This document shows positions 31,086-40,309 of a stretch of DNA of 64,000 nt, piece by piece. The translations under genes were made by a program, and so were the position numbers. Origin of the DNA: a virus; the IMG/VR virus record IMGVR_UViG_3300018018_000001, positions 1 through 64,000 of that record; one strand, written 5' to 3'. Numbering within the stretch: position 1 is the stretch's first letter; each line of letters opens with the position of its first letter. The notes below the pieces were generated by a model. It was not told the origin of the DNA, made no database searches, and saw only the letters and a program-made list of their open reading frames with translations.

Positions 31086-33841
31086 TAACTACTTTCTTAC
31101 TTAATCAAAATTTTTCATTTTCTACTCTATTTAGTGGGGTAGCTTCTGGTGCTACTCTATTGACAGTTGCTTCAGGACAGGGATCTAGATTTCCTGCTAC
31201 TGGTAATTTTATGTGTGTATTATGGAATCAATCTCTGAGTACACCCAGTCAGGATTCTTCTAGGGAAATTATAGAAGTAACTTCCAGATCTGTGGATACT
31301 TTTACTATTGTTAGAGCACAAGAAAGCACTATAGACAAAGCTTGGAATTCTGGTGACAATATAGCTTTGGTTCTGACGGCGGGTAAAGTAACTGAGTTAG
31401 AAACGGCAATCAATCTTAGGTATGGGTCTGGGGATTCTCCTTCTTTTGCAGCTATAACCGTTTCTACCTTAACTGCCTCTGTCCCTGTTGTTTCCGATGG
31501 ATCAAAAAATTTAGTTTCTGTTACTTATGCTACTTTCAAATCTAATCTATCCCTTTCCAAAGCAGATATTTCTGGTTTGGGAACAGGTGATTCTCCTACC
31601 TTTACTGGCCTGAATCTTTCCGGTTTGACCGCTTCAAAAGTGGTGGTAACTGATGGTTCTAAGAACCTTGCTTCTGGAACCAATACAGATGCCCAAATTT
31701 CTGCTGCGGTAACTGCCTCTCATGCTGCTGTTACTTTAACTACAGATTTGAGCACTAACCTTTTGTCATTATTAACGCAGCAATTAGATATTAATCATCA
31801 AGTACCAAATGTTATATTTTCTGGACCTACAACATTGGTAGATTATGTTCCTCATAATATGACTACCAATGATCTTCCAGTTCCCTATGCGGCAAGTGGA
31901 TCAACCAAATATAATTCGGGAACAGACTATTACATGGCTTTTGATGGTGTAACGGGAACAACCAATTATTGGTTGGCAAATGCTGCTACTGGATATGTTA
32001 ATATTGATATGGGTCTAGGAAATTTATATGTTATTACTAGTTATGCAGTACAGATAAATAGTATTGACTCAACAACACGTGCTCCTAAAGATTGGCAGTT
32101 ACGGGGAAAGGTTAATGTTGGTGATTCTTGGACCACTTTTGACTCGCAAACAGGTATAACGGCTTGGTCTGCTGGGCAGAAGAAAACTTATAGTTGTCCT
32201 TCTAATGTAACAGCATATAGATATTTCCAATTTAATATTACATTAAATAATGGGGATGCAGGTTATACTGGAATAAGTGAGTTATATCTTTATACAGGAG
32301 CAGTCGCTCCAACATTTCGTTCATTAGTAAATGCAGATTTTCCTGCTACTCTTTCACTTTCTATAGCAGGATTAAATCTATCAGGTCTTACAGCTTCTGA
32401 GCCAGTAGTAACTGATGCATCTAAGAATTTAGCAAGTGTTTCTTATGCCACATTCAAGTCAAGTTTGTCTCTTGCTCAAGCTGATATATCAGGATTGACA
32501 ACAGGTTCAAGTCCAGCCTTTTTAGGACTGACAATTGATACCAATACCCTTTATGTGGACTCTACTCATCATAGGGTAGGAATATTGACTACTTCTCCTA
32601 CTTGTGATATAAGTTTAGGTAATGGTGCTGCAAGGGAAATTTGGATAGAAAATACTGCTACTGATGTGGTAGGTAGGAATTTAATCATTGCTGCTGGTGG
32701 CACTGTTGCAGGGACCTCTGTTAATAACGTAGTAGGGGGTAATTTAACTCTCCAGGCTGGATTAGGAACTGGATCAGCAGTAGAGTATATTTATTTCCAA
32801 ATAGGAACTACTCTTGGGAGTGGAAAAACTTTACAGACAATGACTACCCAGATGTCAATATCTGGTAGTGGTCTTGTTAACATTCCTGGATTAACTGCCT
32901 CTCTTCCTGTTGTTACTGATGGATCACAAAATCTTGTCAGTGTATCCTATGCTACTTTTAAATCCAGTTTGGCTATAGCCCAGGCTGATGTAACTGGATT
33001 GCATACAGCAGATAGTCCAACTTTTGTTGGAGAAACTCTTTCTGGACTTACTGGTACAGGGATACGATATGTTACGACAAGTGCAACAGGGGTTCTTGGA
33101 GTAAGTGGGGGGATTCCATACTATCTTTCCTCTTTCACTAATGCAAATTTGACAGCAGGGATATTGACAGTTACACATAATCTTGGTGTTCAATATGGTT
33201 CTGTTACTATTGTTGATAATACTGGTAAAGAAATTTTACCTGATGATGTTACTTTTACATCAACAACCGCCTTGGCAGTGGATTTGACTTCATATGGAAC
33301 ATTAACTGGAACATGGCAAGTTAGTTTCCTCTCTGCTGGTGGGACAATTCAAACATTACCACAAGCATTGGGAGTGGGTGATAGTCCAACATTTAATCAT
33401 CCAATTCTTACTGATCTTACTATTGGTTCCCTGGGTGGCTTTCTTTTTGGAACGGCTGGAGTAGTATCGGCTCTAACCGTTGCTCAGAGAATGGCAATCG
33501 GCCAAATCACTAAAGATATGAGTTCAGCAGGCACTTCAGTAGTTTCCGGATTGTCTTTTTCTCCTTCAATGGTAATCTTTGTGGCCTCTGGTTCTGATCC
33601 AGATGAATTTTCTGTTGGCTTTGATGATGGAACAACTCACGTTGTTATTGAAGCCCTTGGAACTTTTATAGCAGATAGTTTTGATTCTGCAAGTTCATTT
33701 TCAATTTATTTGCTGAAAGCGGCAGAAACCACATATCAAGGTCTCATTAGCTCATTAACGGCAGACGGATTCGTAATAACGTGGACCAGAACAGGGACCC
33801 CTACCGGAAGTACCAAAATAAATTATCTGGCGTTTAGATAA
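31082..33841 (+). CDS. Large tail fibre protein
   Basis: 919 residues. Repeated shaft elements with core GLTASxPVVTDGSKNL and YATFKSSLSLAQADISG occur about four times. Residues ~275-410 form a discoidin (F5/8 type C)-like domain (YYMAFDGVTGTTNYWLA, WQLRGK, YRYFQFNIT). The C-terminal ~90 residues form a beta-rich tip ending in YLAFR. Discoidin-like domains bind sugars. Probably the long or main receptor fibre. Confidence 0.85.
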   Translation: MITTFLLNQNFSFSTLFSGVASGATLLTVASGQGSRFPATGNFMCVLWNQSLSTPSQDSSREIIEVTSRSVDTFTIVRAQESTIDKAWNSGDNIALVLTAGKVTELETAINLRYGSGDSPSFAAITVSTLTASVPVVSDGSKNLVSVTYATFKSNLSLSKADISGLGTGDSPTFTGLNLSGLTASKVVVTDGSKNLASGTNTDAQISAAVTASHAAVTLTTDLSTNLLSLLTQQLDINHQVPNVIFSGPTTLVDYVPHNMTTNDLPVPYAASGSTKYNSGTDYYMAFDGVTGTTNYWLANAATGYVNIDMGLGNLYVITSYAVQINSIDSTTRAPKDWQLRGKVNVGDSWTTFDSQTGITAWSAGQKKTYSCPSNVTAYRYFQFNITLNNGDAGYTGISELYLYTGAVAPTFRSLVNADFPATLSLSIAGLNLSGLTASEPVVTDASKNLASVSYATFKSSLSLAQADISGLTTGSSPAFLGLTIDTNTLYVDSTHHRVGILTTSPTCDISLGNGAAREIWIENTATDVVGRNLIIAAGGTVAGTSVNNVVGGNLTLQAGLGTGSAVEYIYFQIGTTLGSGKTLQTMTTQMSISGSGLVNIPGLTASLPVVTDGSQNLVSVSYATFKSSLAIAQADVTGLHTADSPTFVGETLSGLTGTGIRYVTTSATGVLGVSGGIPYYLSSFTNANLTAGILTVTHNLGVQYGSVTIVDNTGKEILPDDVTFTSTTALAVDLTSYGTLTGTWQVSFLSAGGTIQTLPQALGVGDSPTFNHPILTDLTIGSLGGFLFGTAGVVSALTVAQRMAIGQITKDMSSAGTSVVSGLSFSPSMVIFVASGSDPDEFSVGFDDGTTHVVIEALGTFIADSFDSASSFSIYLLKAAETTYQGLISSLTADGFVITWTRTGTPTGSTKINYLAFR

Positions 33842-33859
33842 AACGGATTGGAGAAACTT

Positions 33860-34281
33860 ATGAGAACAGGAGAATTAAGTTCACAAGGTCCATTTAGACA
33901 CACAAATGCCATTATAAATGGAGCCTTAGATATTTGGCAAAGAGGAACTTCGTTTGCGGCTATTGCTACTGATATAAATGGAGCCTTAGATATTTGGCAA
34001 AGAGGAACTTCGTTTGCGGATATCGCTACTGATATATATTCTGCTTGGATGCGGGAGGACGCACTGTTACCATTTATGGTGCCAATCTTGGTGTGACGAT
34101 TTATGGAGGCATAGGATTCATGACATACAATGATACTGGCACTTCTGTATGGTGTATTGTAACTCCTGTAAATCCCAATATACAGGCTGTTTTTTATGTG
34201 GTTGGTGGAAATTATACAGACATAACCGCACTCATTACCACAGGACATGAAATAGTTTTAATACTATTTTATGAAACATAA
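33860..34281 (+). pseudogene. Frameshifted fibre fragment with tandem duplication
   Basis: ATG 33860 opens a 78-residue frame with INGALDIWQRGTSF, a common phage fibre motif, twice in tandem, then diverges to a stop at 34096. The expected continuation (GGRTVTIYGANLGVTIYG and on) is in another frame from 34045 to 34281, with no good start. One frameshift near 34045 would join them into a ~130-residue fibre tip piece. Likely debris from fibre recombination, or a frameshift-dependent gene. Confidence 0.6.
33913..34032 (+). repeat. 60-base tandem duplication in the fibre fragment
   Basis: Two nearly identical 60-base units encode the same 20 residues in tandem (INGALDIWQRGTSFA...). Only a few bases differ, so the duplication is recent. 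Confidence 0.9.
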
Positions 34282-34326
34282 TAACAAACCGGTGAACATC
34301 CGGAAGGATTTATCAAGGAGTAAAAG

Positions 34327-34383
34327 ATGCAATATAAAACAGGCTCAGTAAAAGAAACAATAATGGACCTTCGAAACTTATGA
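34327..34383 (+). CDS. Very short peptide between fibre genes
   Basis: An 18-codon frame after AAGGAG, overlapping the next ATG by four bases. It may be a real peptide, a leader, or fibre debris. Low confidence. Confidence 0.25.
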   Translation: MQYKTGSVKETIMDLRNL

Positions 34384-34967
34384 AAACAGGCACACTTCTT
34401 CCACAAAATTTGACGGCTTCGCAGGCAATCTTAACGAATGCCAGTAAACAAGAGATATCTGCTGATTATTTAGATCAGGCAGTAAAGCAAGCCTCTTCTC
34501 CGACGTATGCTGGCCTCACACTAACAGGATTTTCTGGAATTATACTTGCTTCTGCCGGTGTTCTATCTACCATTGCTTACACAGACTGGACAACTCCATC
34601 ATACAATGCAGCAAACTTTACTGGCAATGGTTCTATGACCTGGGGGGTTGACTCTGGTGATGTGGAGACATATTCGTATTGTATTATTGGCAAGACAATG
34701 CAAGTTAGATTTTTTTTAAACACCACTACTGTAGGAGGAAGTCTGAACACAGCGTTACAAATTGCTATTCCAGCATCAAAAACGTGTTCAGGAGATGCAC
34801 CCTTTATGTATGGAAAGTATCAAGGAACTTGGAGTATGGCGTGCGGTTTGGTGACCAACGGCGCAACGGTCATATCCTTATTCACAGATTTGACACAAAG
34901 CGGAAATTGGTCGGCAAGTACAAATACAACATATGTAAAGGGGCAGGTTTTTTTCCCAATAAGTTAA
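34380..34967 (+). CDS. Tail fibre protein
   Basis: 195 residues. Starts with a shaft-like segment (LLPQNLTASQAILTNASKQ, matching the TASxPVVTDGSKN repeats of the large fibre) and ends in a beta domain (GKTMQVRFFLNTTT...TTYVKGQVFFPIS). Probably an alternative or short fibre tip. Confidence 0.75.
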   Translation: MKTGTLLPQNLTASQAILTNASKQEISADYLDQAVKQASSPTYAGLTLTGFSGIILASAGVLSTIAYTDWTTPSYNAANFTGNGSMTWGVDSGDVETYSYCIIGKTMQVRFFLNTTTVGGSLNTALQIAIPASKTCSGDAPFMYGKYQGTWSMACGLVTNGATVISLFTDLTQSGNWSASTNTTYVKGQVFFPIS

Positions 34968-35052
34968 AACGAACTGGCGAAACTTCGAATTAAATAAAAG
35001 GAGATTTTAAAATATAAATTGGCTTAGGCCAAAATAAAAAGGAGGGTGTAAT

Positions 35053-35529
35053 ATGAGTAAAACTACGTTAACAGCGGGAGAAGTGGAGCAGGTAGGTATT
35101 GCCTTAGGTGGTATTATGGGCAAGGATCTTCCCTTTAAGATTTCCTATGCCTTAGCCAAGTTGACTAAGGAAATAGAAAGGGAATTGAAAATCTTGACTG
35201 AAATTCGGCAGAAACTGGTTAAGACCCATGCTCTTCATAATGATGGTAAGGAACCTATTGTTGTTGAAGATCCTGTTACCAAAGTAAAAAATACCATTAT
35301 GCCTGGACAACCCATTACAGCTATTGACCATTTAACCAAACAGCAAATCTATACTTACAAAGATGAGGGAACCAAATCCTCTTACCTGAAAGAATTGGGT
35401 GAGTTGCTTAAGATGAATGTGGAAATTGAACACTTGACTATTGCTCAGGACTTGCTGGAAAGGGTTAGTTTTACTCCAATGCAACTCAAGACTCTGCTCT
35501 TTATGGTTGACCTTGAGGATAAAAAATGA
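35053..35529 (+). CDS. Helical protein between fibre and repeat-protein genes
   Basis: 158 residues, helical with a central beta hairpin carrying KEPIVVEDPVTK. Strong AGGAGG. A small hairpin TTGGC-TTAG-GCCAA (35019-35032) lies upstream. Gene position suggests a tail or baseplate chaperone or component, without domain support. Confidence 0.55.
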   Translation: MSKTTLTAGEVEQVGIALGGIMGKDLPFKISYALAKLTKEIERELKILTEIRQKLVKTHALHNDGKEPIVVEDPVTKVKNTIMPGQPITAIDHLTKQQIYTYKDEGTKSSYLKELGELLKMNVEIEHLTIAQDLLERVSFTPMQLKTLLFMVDLEDKK

Positions 35530-36032
35530 AGGAATGTTCAAAATGTAAAAAAGAAAAAGATTTAACAGAGTTTTACAAAGATAAAAGAAGTAAAGATGGC
35601 TGCAGATCTTGGTGTAAAATCTGTGAAAAGAAAGGAACTAAGAAGTGGATTGAACAAAATCCAGAAAAGCATAAAAAATCTGCTAGTAAAAGTAATAAGA
35701 AACATTATCAAAATAATAAAGATAAGTTTAAGGAATACAATAAAAAATATTATCAAGAGAATCCAGAAATTTATAGAAATATAAATTTTAAGTTACGTTA
35801 TGGAATTACTCTTGACGATTATAATAAAATTCTTGAAAAGCAACATGGTGTCTGTATTATCTGTGGTAATGCTCCTGATAATGATAAATTTTTAAGTATA
35901 GATCATGATCATGTTACAGGAAAAATTCGTGGTTTACTTTGTGATAGGCACAATAAGATGTTAGGATTTGCTCAAGATAATATAGAAATATTACAAAGAG
36001 CAATTGATTATTTAAGGATAAAAGGAGGATAA
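35526..36032 (+). CDS. Endonuclease VII-like HNH protein
   Basis: 168 residues. N-terminal CSKCKKEKDLTEFY zinc module with CKIC, a basic linker, then a C-terminal recombination endonuclease VII-like domain: YGITLDDYNKIL, CIICG, SIDHDHVTGKIRGLLCDRHN. T4 endonuclease VII resolves branched DNA; freestanding copies like this are usually homing nucleases. Ends AAA GGA GGA TAA, providing the ribosome site of the next gene. Confidence 0.85.
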   Translation: MKECSKCKKEKDLTEFYKDKRSKDGCRSWCKICEKKGTKKWIEQNPEKHKKSASKSNKKHYQNNKDKFKEYNKKYYQENPEIYRNINFKLRYGITLDDYNKILEKQHGVCIICGNAPDNDKFLSIDHDHVTGKIRGLLCDRHNKMLGFAQDNIEILQRAIDYLRIKGG

Positions 36033-36033
36033 A

Positions 36034-37332
36034 ATTTATTCTTCAATCTACGCAGATCAAATTGAAGGAAATTTTCAAGGTCAAGTCCAGGTAATTGAGG
36101 ATATAACTACTCCCTTTGATTTTAGAGTGTCCATTATGGATGATCGGCAAATTCCTGTTGAGTTTGAGAAGGCTATTTTACAGAATAAAATTATCCCTAT
36201 CGAATTTGAAAAAGGAGTGGCAGAGGATGTTTCCATTCCTGTTGAATTTGAGAAAGGAATCACAGAAAGTAGATCTATTCCGGTGGAATTTGGTTTACTC
36301 CTGAATCAATCTGTACCTATTCCTATAGAGTTTGGGTTATTTATTTTCCAGGATGCTAGTATCCCTATTGAATTTGAGAAGGGGATAGCAGAAGACATAT
36401 CTATTCCTTTTGACTTCGGGAAAAGGTTATTTCAGGATCTTATTTTTCCAATTGAAATTAGTAAGGGAATAGCAGAGGATAAAAGTATTCCTCTTGACTA
36501 TGTTATTTCTATTGCTGAGGATAGAGCTATTCCTTTTGACTTTGGGAAAGATCTGTTTCAGGATATCTCTATTCCCTTTGAGTTTGGAGTGAATATTCAG
36601 GAAGGATTAATTATTCCTTTTGATTTTGGTAAGTCTCTATCTCAAAATATTGATATACCTGTAGAGTGGAAGATAGGAATTCAACAAGTATTACAAGACT
36701 TTATTATTCCACTTGATTTTATAATTCCTATTCTTAAAGACATAATTATTCCAATAGATTTCAGTATTTATGTTAAAGAAGATATAATTATTCCAATAGA
36801 TTTCAGTATTTATGTTAAAGAAGATATAATTATTCCTATTGATTTTAGTGTAACAGTTAGAAAAGATAGGTCTATTCCAGTAGAATATTTATTGGGATTA
36901 AATCAGAATTATTCTATAACCTTAGAATTTTTAAAGGGAATTAGGAAAGATCAAGTAATTGGTATTGAGTATTTAAAAGGAATATTTAAGGACATAATTA
37001 TTCCTGTTTCATGGTCACTTTCTACTGTTTCTGAATTGTTTTTAGCTCCTGTAGATATATTAAAATCTGTTAATTTTTCTGCCTATTTACCTATTGACTT
37101 TGAACAGAAAATACGGTATGATTACAATATACCAATAGAGTTACCTGGAAAGAGTCCCACTAGCCTTGAGATTGTTTTTGGGGCTTTGTCTTTCCCAACA
37201 TTTATTTTTTCAGAAAAAGTACCTGTTGTTGATTTTTCTACTAAATCTTCACAGATTGTTTTCAGGGAAGGGGAAATTCCAAATATTGAATTTCATACAA
37301 TAAAAATTCCTAAAGAAGATTTTGAAAGTTAA
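36034..37332 (+). CDS. Virion protein built of ~22 copies of a 14-residue repeat
   Basis: 432 residues if started at ATT 36034; GTG 36127 is the first ordinary start but lies inside the repeat array with no ribosome site. ATT 36034 follows GGAGGATAAA at exactly the spacing used by ATG in similar junctions (22839). The repeat reads about IP[IVF][ED]F-x3-[IL]-x2-[DN]-x2, one beta strand and turn per unit; two units at 36751-36834 are identical in DNA. The last ~90 residues are non-repetitive. Probably an elongated beta structure in the tail; family not recognised. Confidence 0.7.
   Translation: MYSSIYADQIEGNFQGQVQVIEDITTPFDFRVSIMDDRQIPVEFEKAILQNKIIPIEFEKGVAEDVSIPVEFEKGITESRSIPVEFGLLLNQSVPIPIEFGLFIFQDASIPIEFEKGIAEDISIPFDFGKRLFQDLIFPIEISKGIAEDKSIPLDYVISIAEDRAIPFDFGKDLFQDISIPFEFGVNIQEGLIIPFDFGKSLSQNIDIPVEWKIGIQQVLQDFIIPLDFIIPILKDIIIPIDFSIYVKEDIIIPIDFSIYVKEDIIIPIDFSVTVRKDRSIPVEYLLGLNQNYSITLEFLKGIRKDQVIGIEYLKGIFKDIIIPVSWSLSTVSELFLAPVDILKSVNFSAYLPIDFEQKIRYDYNIPIELPGKSPTSLEIVFGALSFPTFIFSEKVPVVDFSTKSSQIVFREGEIPNIEFHTIKIPKEDFES
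36751..36834 (+). repeat. Identical 42-base tandem units
   Basis: Two perfect copies of a 42-base unit (one protein repeat each) sit inside the otherwise diverged array, showing that the repeat number still changes by slippage or recombination. Confidence 0.9.
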
Positions 37333-37346
37333 TTAGGAGGATTAAA

Positions 37347-38099
37347 ATGTCAGTTGCACCTACAGACCTTAAAGATTATGGTTCTGCAAATATGCAGGAA
37401 ACTGATTCTGGATCTCCCCAAGGTGGGGCTATTGATCTGACAACTAAGATTGATTTTACTGATATCTCTGCTCCTGATGGTATTACAGTAGTTTCATCTG
37501 ATCCTGGAGATACAATGGGTTTCTATTACTGGGGAAGAGATGTATCGGGTGTCATAATTACTGGTAGTACAACTTTAATGGGTATTACTCCAATACCTTT
37601 AATTGTTACACTTGAGCGGATATTGAAGGTACAACTTCTTTCACCTGCAGCAGGAACAATTACAATCACGAAAACTACAGGAGGGGCAATCCTTATAACT
37701 ATGGAGCCAGGAATCATTACAGTTAGGAGACCTTTCTACAATGCCGCAGCCCCTTCTGTAGGAAGCAAGACTTATTATGAAAAATTCTTTATCAAGAATA
37801 CTCATGGGAGTTTGGCTTTAACTTTGGCTACGGTTGCTCAATTAACTAACCGAATTGGAGTAGATCCTAATGGTAGAATAGCTTTTGGATTAGAAAGTTC
37901 CCTAGATGGTAGTGATTCTGTAACTAATAGATTGACCGCTCCTTCTGAGACTATTAATGTTACCACTAAAAATGTGGCTAACTCCCAAAATCTTAGTCCT
38001 GGGGCTGCTCAGGGAATATGGATGTCTCTTGCATTATCCTCTGCTGATGTGGCTACAAAAACAAGCGTGACCTTCGAATTAGCCGGTCAGAGCACATAA
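37347..38099 (+). CDS. Virion beta-protein, unknown
   Basis: 250 residues, beta-rich with many Thr/Ile/Gly, no tag. Ribosome site AGGAGG. Composition and location between the repeat protein and the 38915 gene suggest a tail or baseplate component. Confidence 0.6.
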   Translation: MSVAPTDLKDYGSANMQETDSGSPQGGAIDLTTKIDFTDISAPDGITVVSSDPGDTMGFYYWGRDVSGVIITGSTTLMGITPIPLIVTLERILKVQLLSPAAGTITITKTTGGAILITMEPGIITVRRPFYNAAAPSVGSKTYYEKFFIKNTHGSLALTLATVAQLTNRIGVDPNGRIAFGLESSLDGSDSVTNRLTAPSETINVTTKNVANSQNLSPGAAQGIWMSLALSSADVATKTSVTFELAGQST

Positions 38100-38122
38100 A
38101 CTATTTATATTAAAGGAGAAAT

Positions 38123-38905
38123 ATGGGTAAATCAATTATTGATTTAATGGGGAAGAGATTTGGATATTTAACAGTAATTAAAAGAGTTGGAACTAAATTT
38201 GGTTATGCATTATGGCTATGTAAATGTGATTGTGGTAATGAAAAAGAAATTAGTGGGAATAATTTAAGAAAAGGAAATACCAAAAGCTGTGGATGCTATC
38301 GTAAGGAAACAGTGGCTATAAGAAGTAAAGGCAAATCTCCTAAAAATATTAAAGATTTAACTGGAAAAAGATTTGGGAGATTAGTAGTTATTGAGAGAAA
38401 AGGAAGTAATAAAAATAGTCATTCATTATGGCTTTGTAAGTGTGATTGTGGAAAAGAAGTTATAATTATTGGAATTTGTTTAACTTCTGAAAATACAAAG
38501 AGTTGTGGTTGCTTCAATCATGATAATCATACTCTTCCTTTTGGGGAAGCCGCTAAAAGGACTATTTATAGATCCTATATAAAACATGCAGAAGAAAGAA
38601 ATCTTTCATTTGAATTATCTTTTGAACAATTTTTAGAATTATCTCAAAAGAATTGTTATTATTGTGGATTAGAGCCATCTAATATAAATAAGTCTAATTT
38701 TAATAATGGAGATTTTATTTATAATGGAATTGACAGAGTAGATAATACTAAAGGATATACTATAGAAAATTGTGTTTCTTCTTGTAGACCCTGCAATATA
38801 GCTAAAGCTGATATGGCCCATGATGAATTTTTATCTTTAGCTGAGAGAATTCATCAAAATCATTTTGAGGAATCCATATCGGTAAATTCTTTTGATTATT
38901 ACTAG
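38123..38905 (+). CDS. Zinc-module HNH endonuclease
   Basis: 260 residues. Two N-terminal modules of the type DLxGKRFG-x-L-x-VI...LWLCKCDCG...SCGC (residues ~7-60 and ~73-125), then an HNH core, CYYCGLEP...GIDRVDNTKGYTIENC then SSCRPCN. A close relative lies at 48161; the modules are shared with the EDxHD genes at 8256, 62185 and 63225. Confidence 0.9.
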   Translation: MGKSIIDLMGKRFGYLTVIKRVGTKFGYALWLCKCDCGNEKEISGNNLRKGNTKSCGCYRKETVAIRSKGKSPKNIKDLTGKRFGRLVVIERKGSNKNSHSLWLCKCDCGKEVIIIGICLTSENTKSCGCFNHDNHTLPFGEAAKRTIYRSYIKHAEERNLSFELSFEQFLELSQKNCYYCGLEPSNINKSNFNNGDFIYNGIDRVDNTKGYTIENCVSSCRPCNIAKADMAHDEFLSLAERIHQNHFEESISVNSFDYY

Positions 38906-38914
38906 GAGATTAAA

Positions 38915-39241
38915 TTGGAAGTAAATGAAAAGACATTCTGTTATATTCCTATCACATTTTTGGATGAAAATAAGAGTCCAGTTACCCCAACAAATGTAAC
39001 TACTCGTATTGATGATGTAGCTTCAGGAACAAATATACGTCCTGTAACTTCCTTAGTGGTTACTTCTCCTAATGTTAGTGTTTTGGTAACGTCAAATGAA
39101 AATAGGATAGTCAATGATACTGATGAGGATCAGGTTGGGGAAATTCATTTATTGACTATTGAATGCGATATTCCTCATGGTCATGTAACTGGACAGCATG
39201 AAATTTATGTAAAAAATCTTCCTAAAGTTACTTCTCCATAA
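38915..39241 (+). CDS. Virion beta-protein with TTG start
   Basis: TTG 38915 after GGAG gives 108 residues. Immunoglobulin-like strand pattern with repeated Val/Thr (TSLVVTSPNVSVLVTS). Similar small domains are found on phage tails and heads. No tag. Confidence 0.55.
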   Translation: MEVNEKTFCYIPITFLDENKSPVTPTNVTTRIDDVASGTNIRPVTSLVVTSPNVSVLVTSNENRIVNDTDEDQVGEIHLLTIECDIPHGHVTGQHEIYVKNLPKVTSP

Positions 39242-39251
39242 GGAGGATGAT

Positions 39252-39605
39252 ATGTTTAAGTTTGAAAATTTAGCTCAAAAGCTTGCAGTTATTGGGGGAA
39301 TTATAGCTCTACTGACTTCTATTAGCGGGATTCTACTTTGGGTGGATCACCGTTATACTCTTGTCAAAGACCATAATGCTTTGGCAGGGGAGGTTTCAGA
39401 AGTTAAGAAAACTCAGCAATATATGGGATTTTCTTTTCAACAAAGATCGGTTGAGGATAGGATGAATAAATTAGAAGATCGCTATGAGGGAAAACAAATG
39501 CCTAAATCAGTTAAGGAAGAACATAGTAATCTTACCAAACAAAATGATGAATTGAAATCAATTCTCAATGATCTTAACAAGAAAAGTATTGAATCAGTGA
39601 GATAA
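39252..39605 (+). CDS. Membrane-anchored coiled-coil protein
   Basis: 117 residues. Hydrophobic helix at about 11-31 and a long charged coiled coil after it (SEVKKTQQ...DELKSILNDLNKKS). This is the topology of an inner-membrane spanin or a holin-like protein, though no partner outer spanin is visible. Confidence 0.55.
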   Translation: MFKFENLAQKLAVIGGIIALLTSISGILLWVDHRYTLVKDHNALAGEVSEVKKTQQYMGFSFQQRSVEDRMNKLEDRYEGKQMPKSVKEEHSNLTKQNDELKSILNDLNKKSIESVR

Positions 39606-40300
39606 TGAATAAAGCCGATTTGTTGAAACATACTTTGGAGGAACTTGCCAAAACCCTTGGAGAATCCACTGGGAAGATGAATGATCTTGTGCGTGAAAAG
39701 ATGGGTGAAGAGTTACCCCATAGAAGCAAGATGGAACAGATTAAGATTAAGAATAAACTTAATCTGATTGAACAGAAAAGGAATGAATCCATGTTTGCTT
39801 TTGTTGGGGCTTCTACTAGAGCAAAAGAGATAATTAAATTCTTGAGTGAAGAAGATAATAAAAAGAAAGAGCAGTGGAGTTCTATTTCGGTGATGGGTGG
39901 AAATACAGAGGATAAACCCATGGAGCCATTAAAAGTAGAGCAGGATAAAGCTGTATCTGGTAAACCACGGGATGGGAAAGAATTAGATTCCTGGATCAAG
40001 CAAGGAAAGGCCCCAAATGATACAGGACCAGTTTACTCACAAAAGAGTTTTGAAGATGAGAAAATAACCAAGGATGGTAATTTAATCCATATAGATACTG
40101 ATAAGCCTGTACCCCAGCTTTACGTGGGCTCTGTTCAACACTTAAATGGAGCCCCTGATGAGTGGATAGGTAAGCCAATAAAGTTCCTTGGAAGGCGAAT
40201 TTGGGCCTTTGCCGGCCGTGGATATGGCCATGAGGTAGAAGTTGGGGGGGAATATGGTATCCTTAGCCTAAATGGGGTGACAGACAAGCCTACTAAATAA
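39605..40300 (+). CDS. Protein with an embedded tag
   Basis: 231 residues. N-terminus MNKADLLKHTLEEL resembles the tag; a stronger copy lies inside at about 70-84 (STRAKEIIKFLSEED) with Thr where Met would be, so no internal start is possible. A C-terminal beta domain ends YGILSLNGVTD. Seems to be an old fusion of a helical protein to a tagged one, as at 10505. Confidence 0.65.
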   Translation: MNKADLLKHTLEELAKTLGESTGKMNDLVREKMGEELPHRSKMEQIKIKNKLNLIEQKRNESMFAFVGASTRAKEIIKFLSEEDNKKKEQWSSISVMGGNTEDKPMEPLKVEQDKAVSGKPRDGKELDSWIKQGKAPNDTGPVYSQKSFEDEKITKDGNLIHIDTDKPVPQLYVGSVQHLNGAPDEWIGKPIKFLGRRIWAFAGRGYGHEVEVGGEYGILSLNGVTDKPTK

Positions 40301-40309
40301 AGGGGAGTA

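Noticed and set aside
34784-34993. Alternative frame overlapping the end of the fibre gene at 34380
   Set aside because: Basic, unlikely composition and fully inside a better supported fibre frame.
36127-37000. Regular 42-base periodicity resembling a CRISPR array
   Set aside because: The units are an open reading frame coding a 14-residue protein repeat, without spacers.
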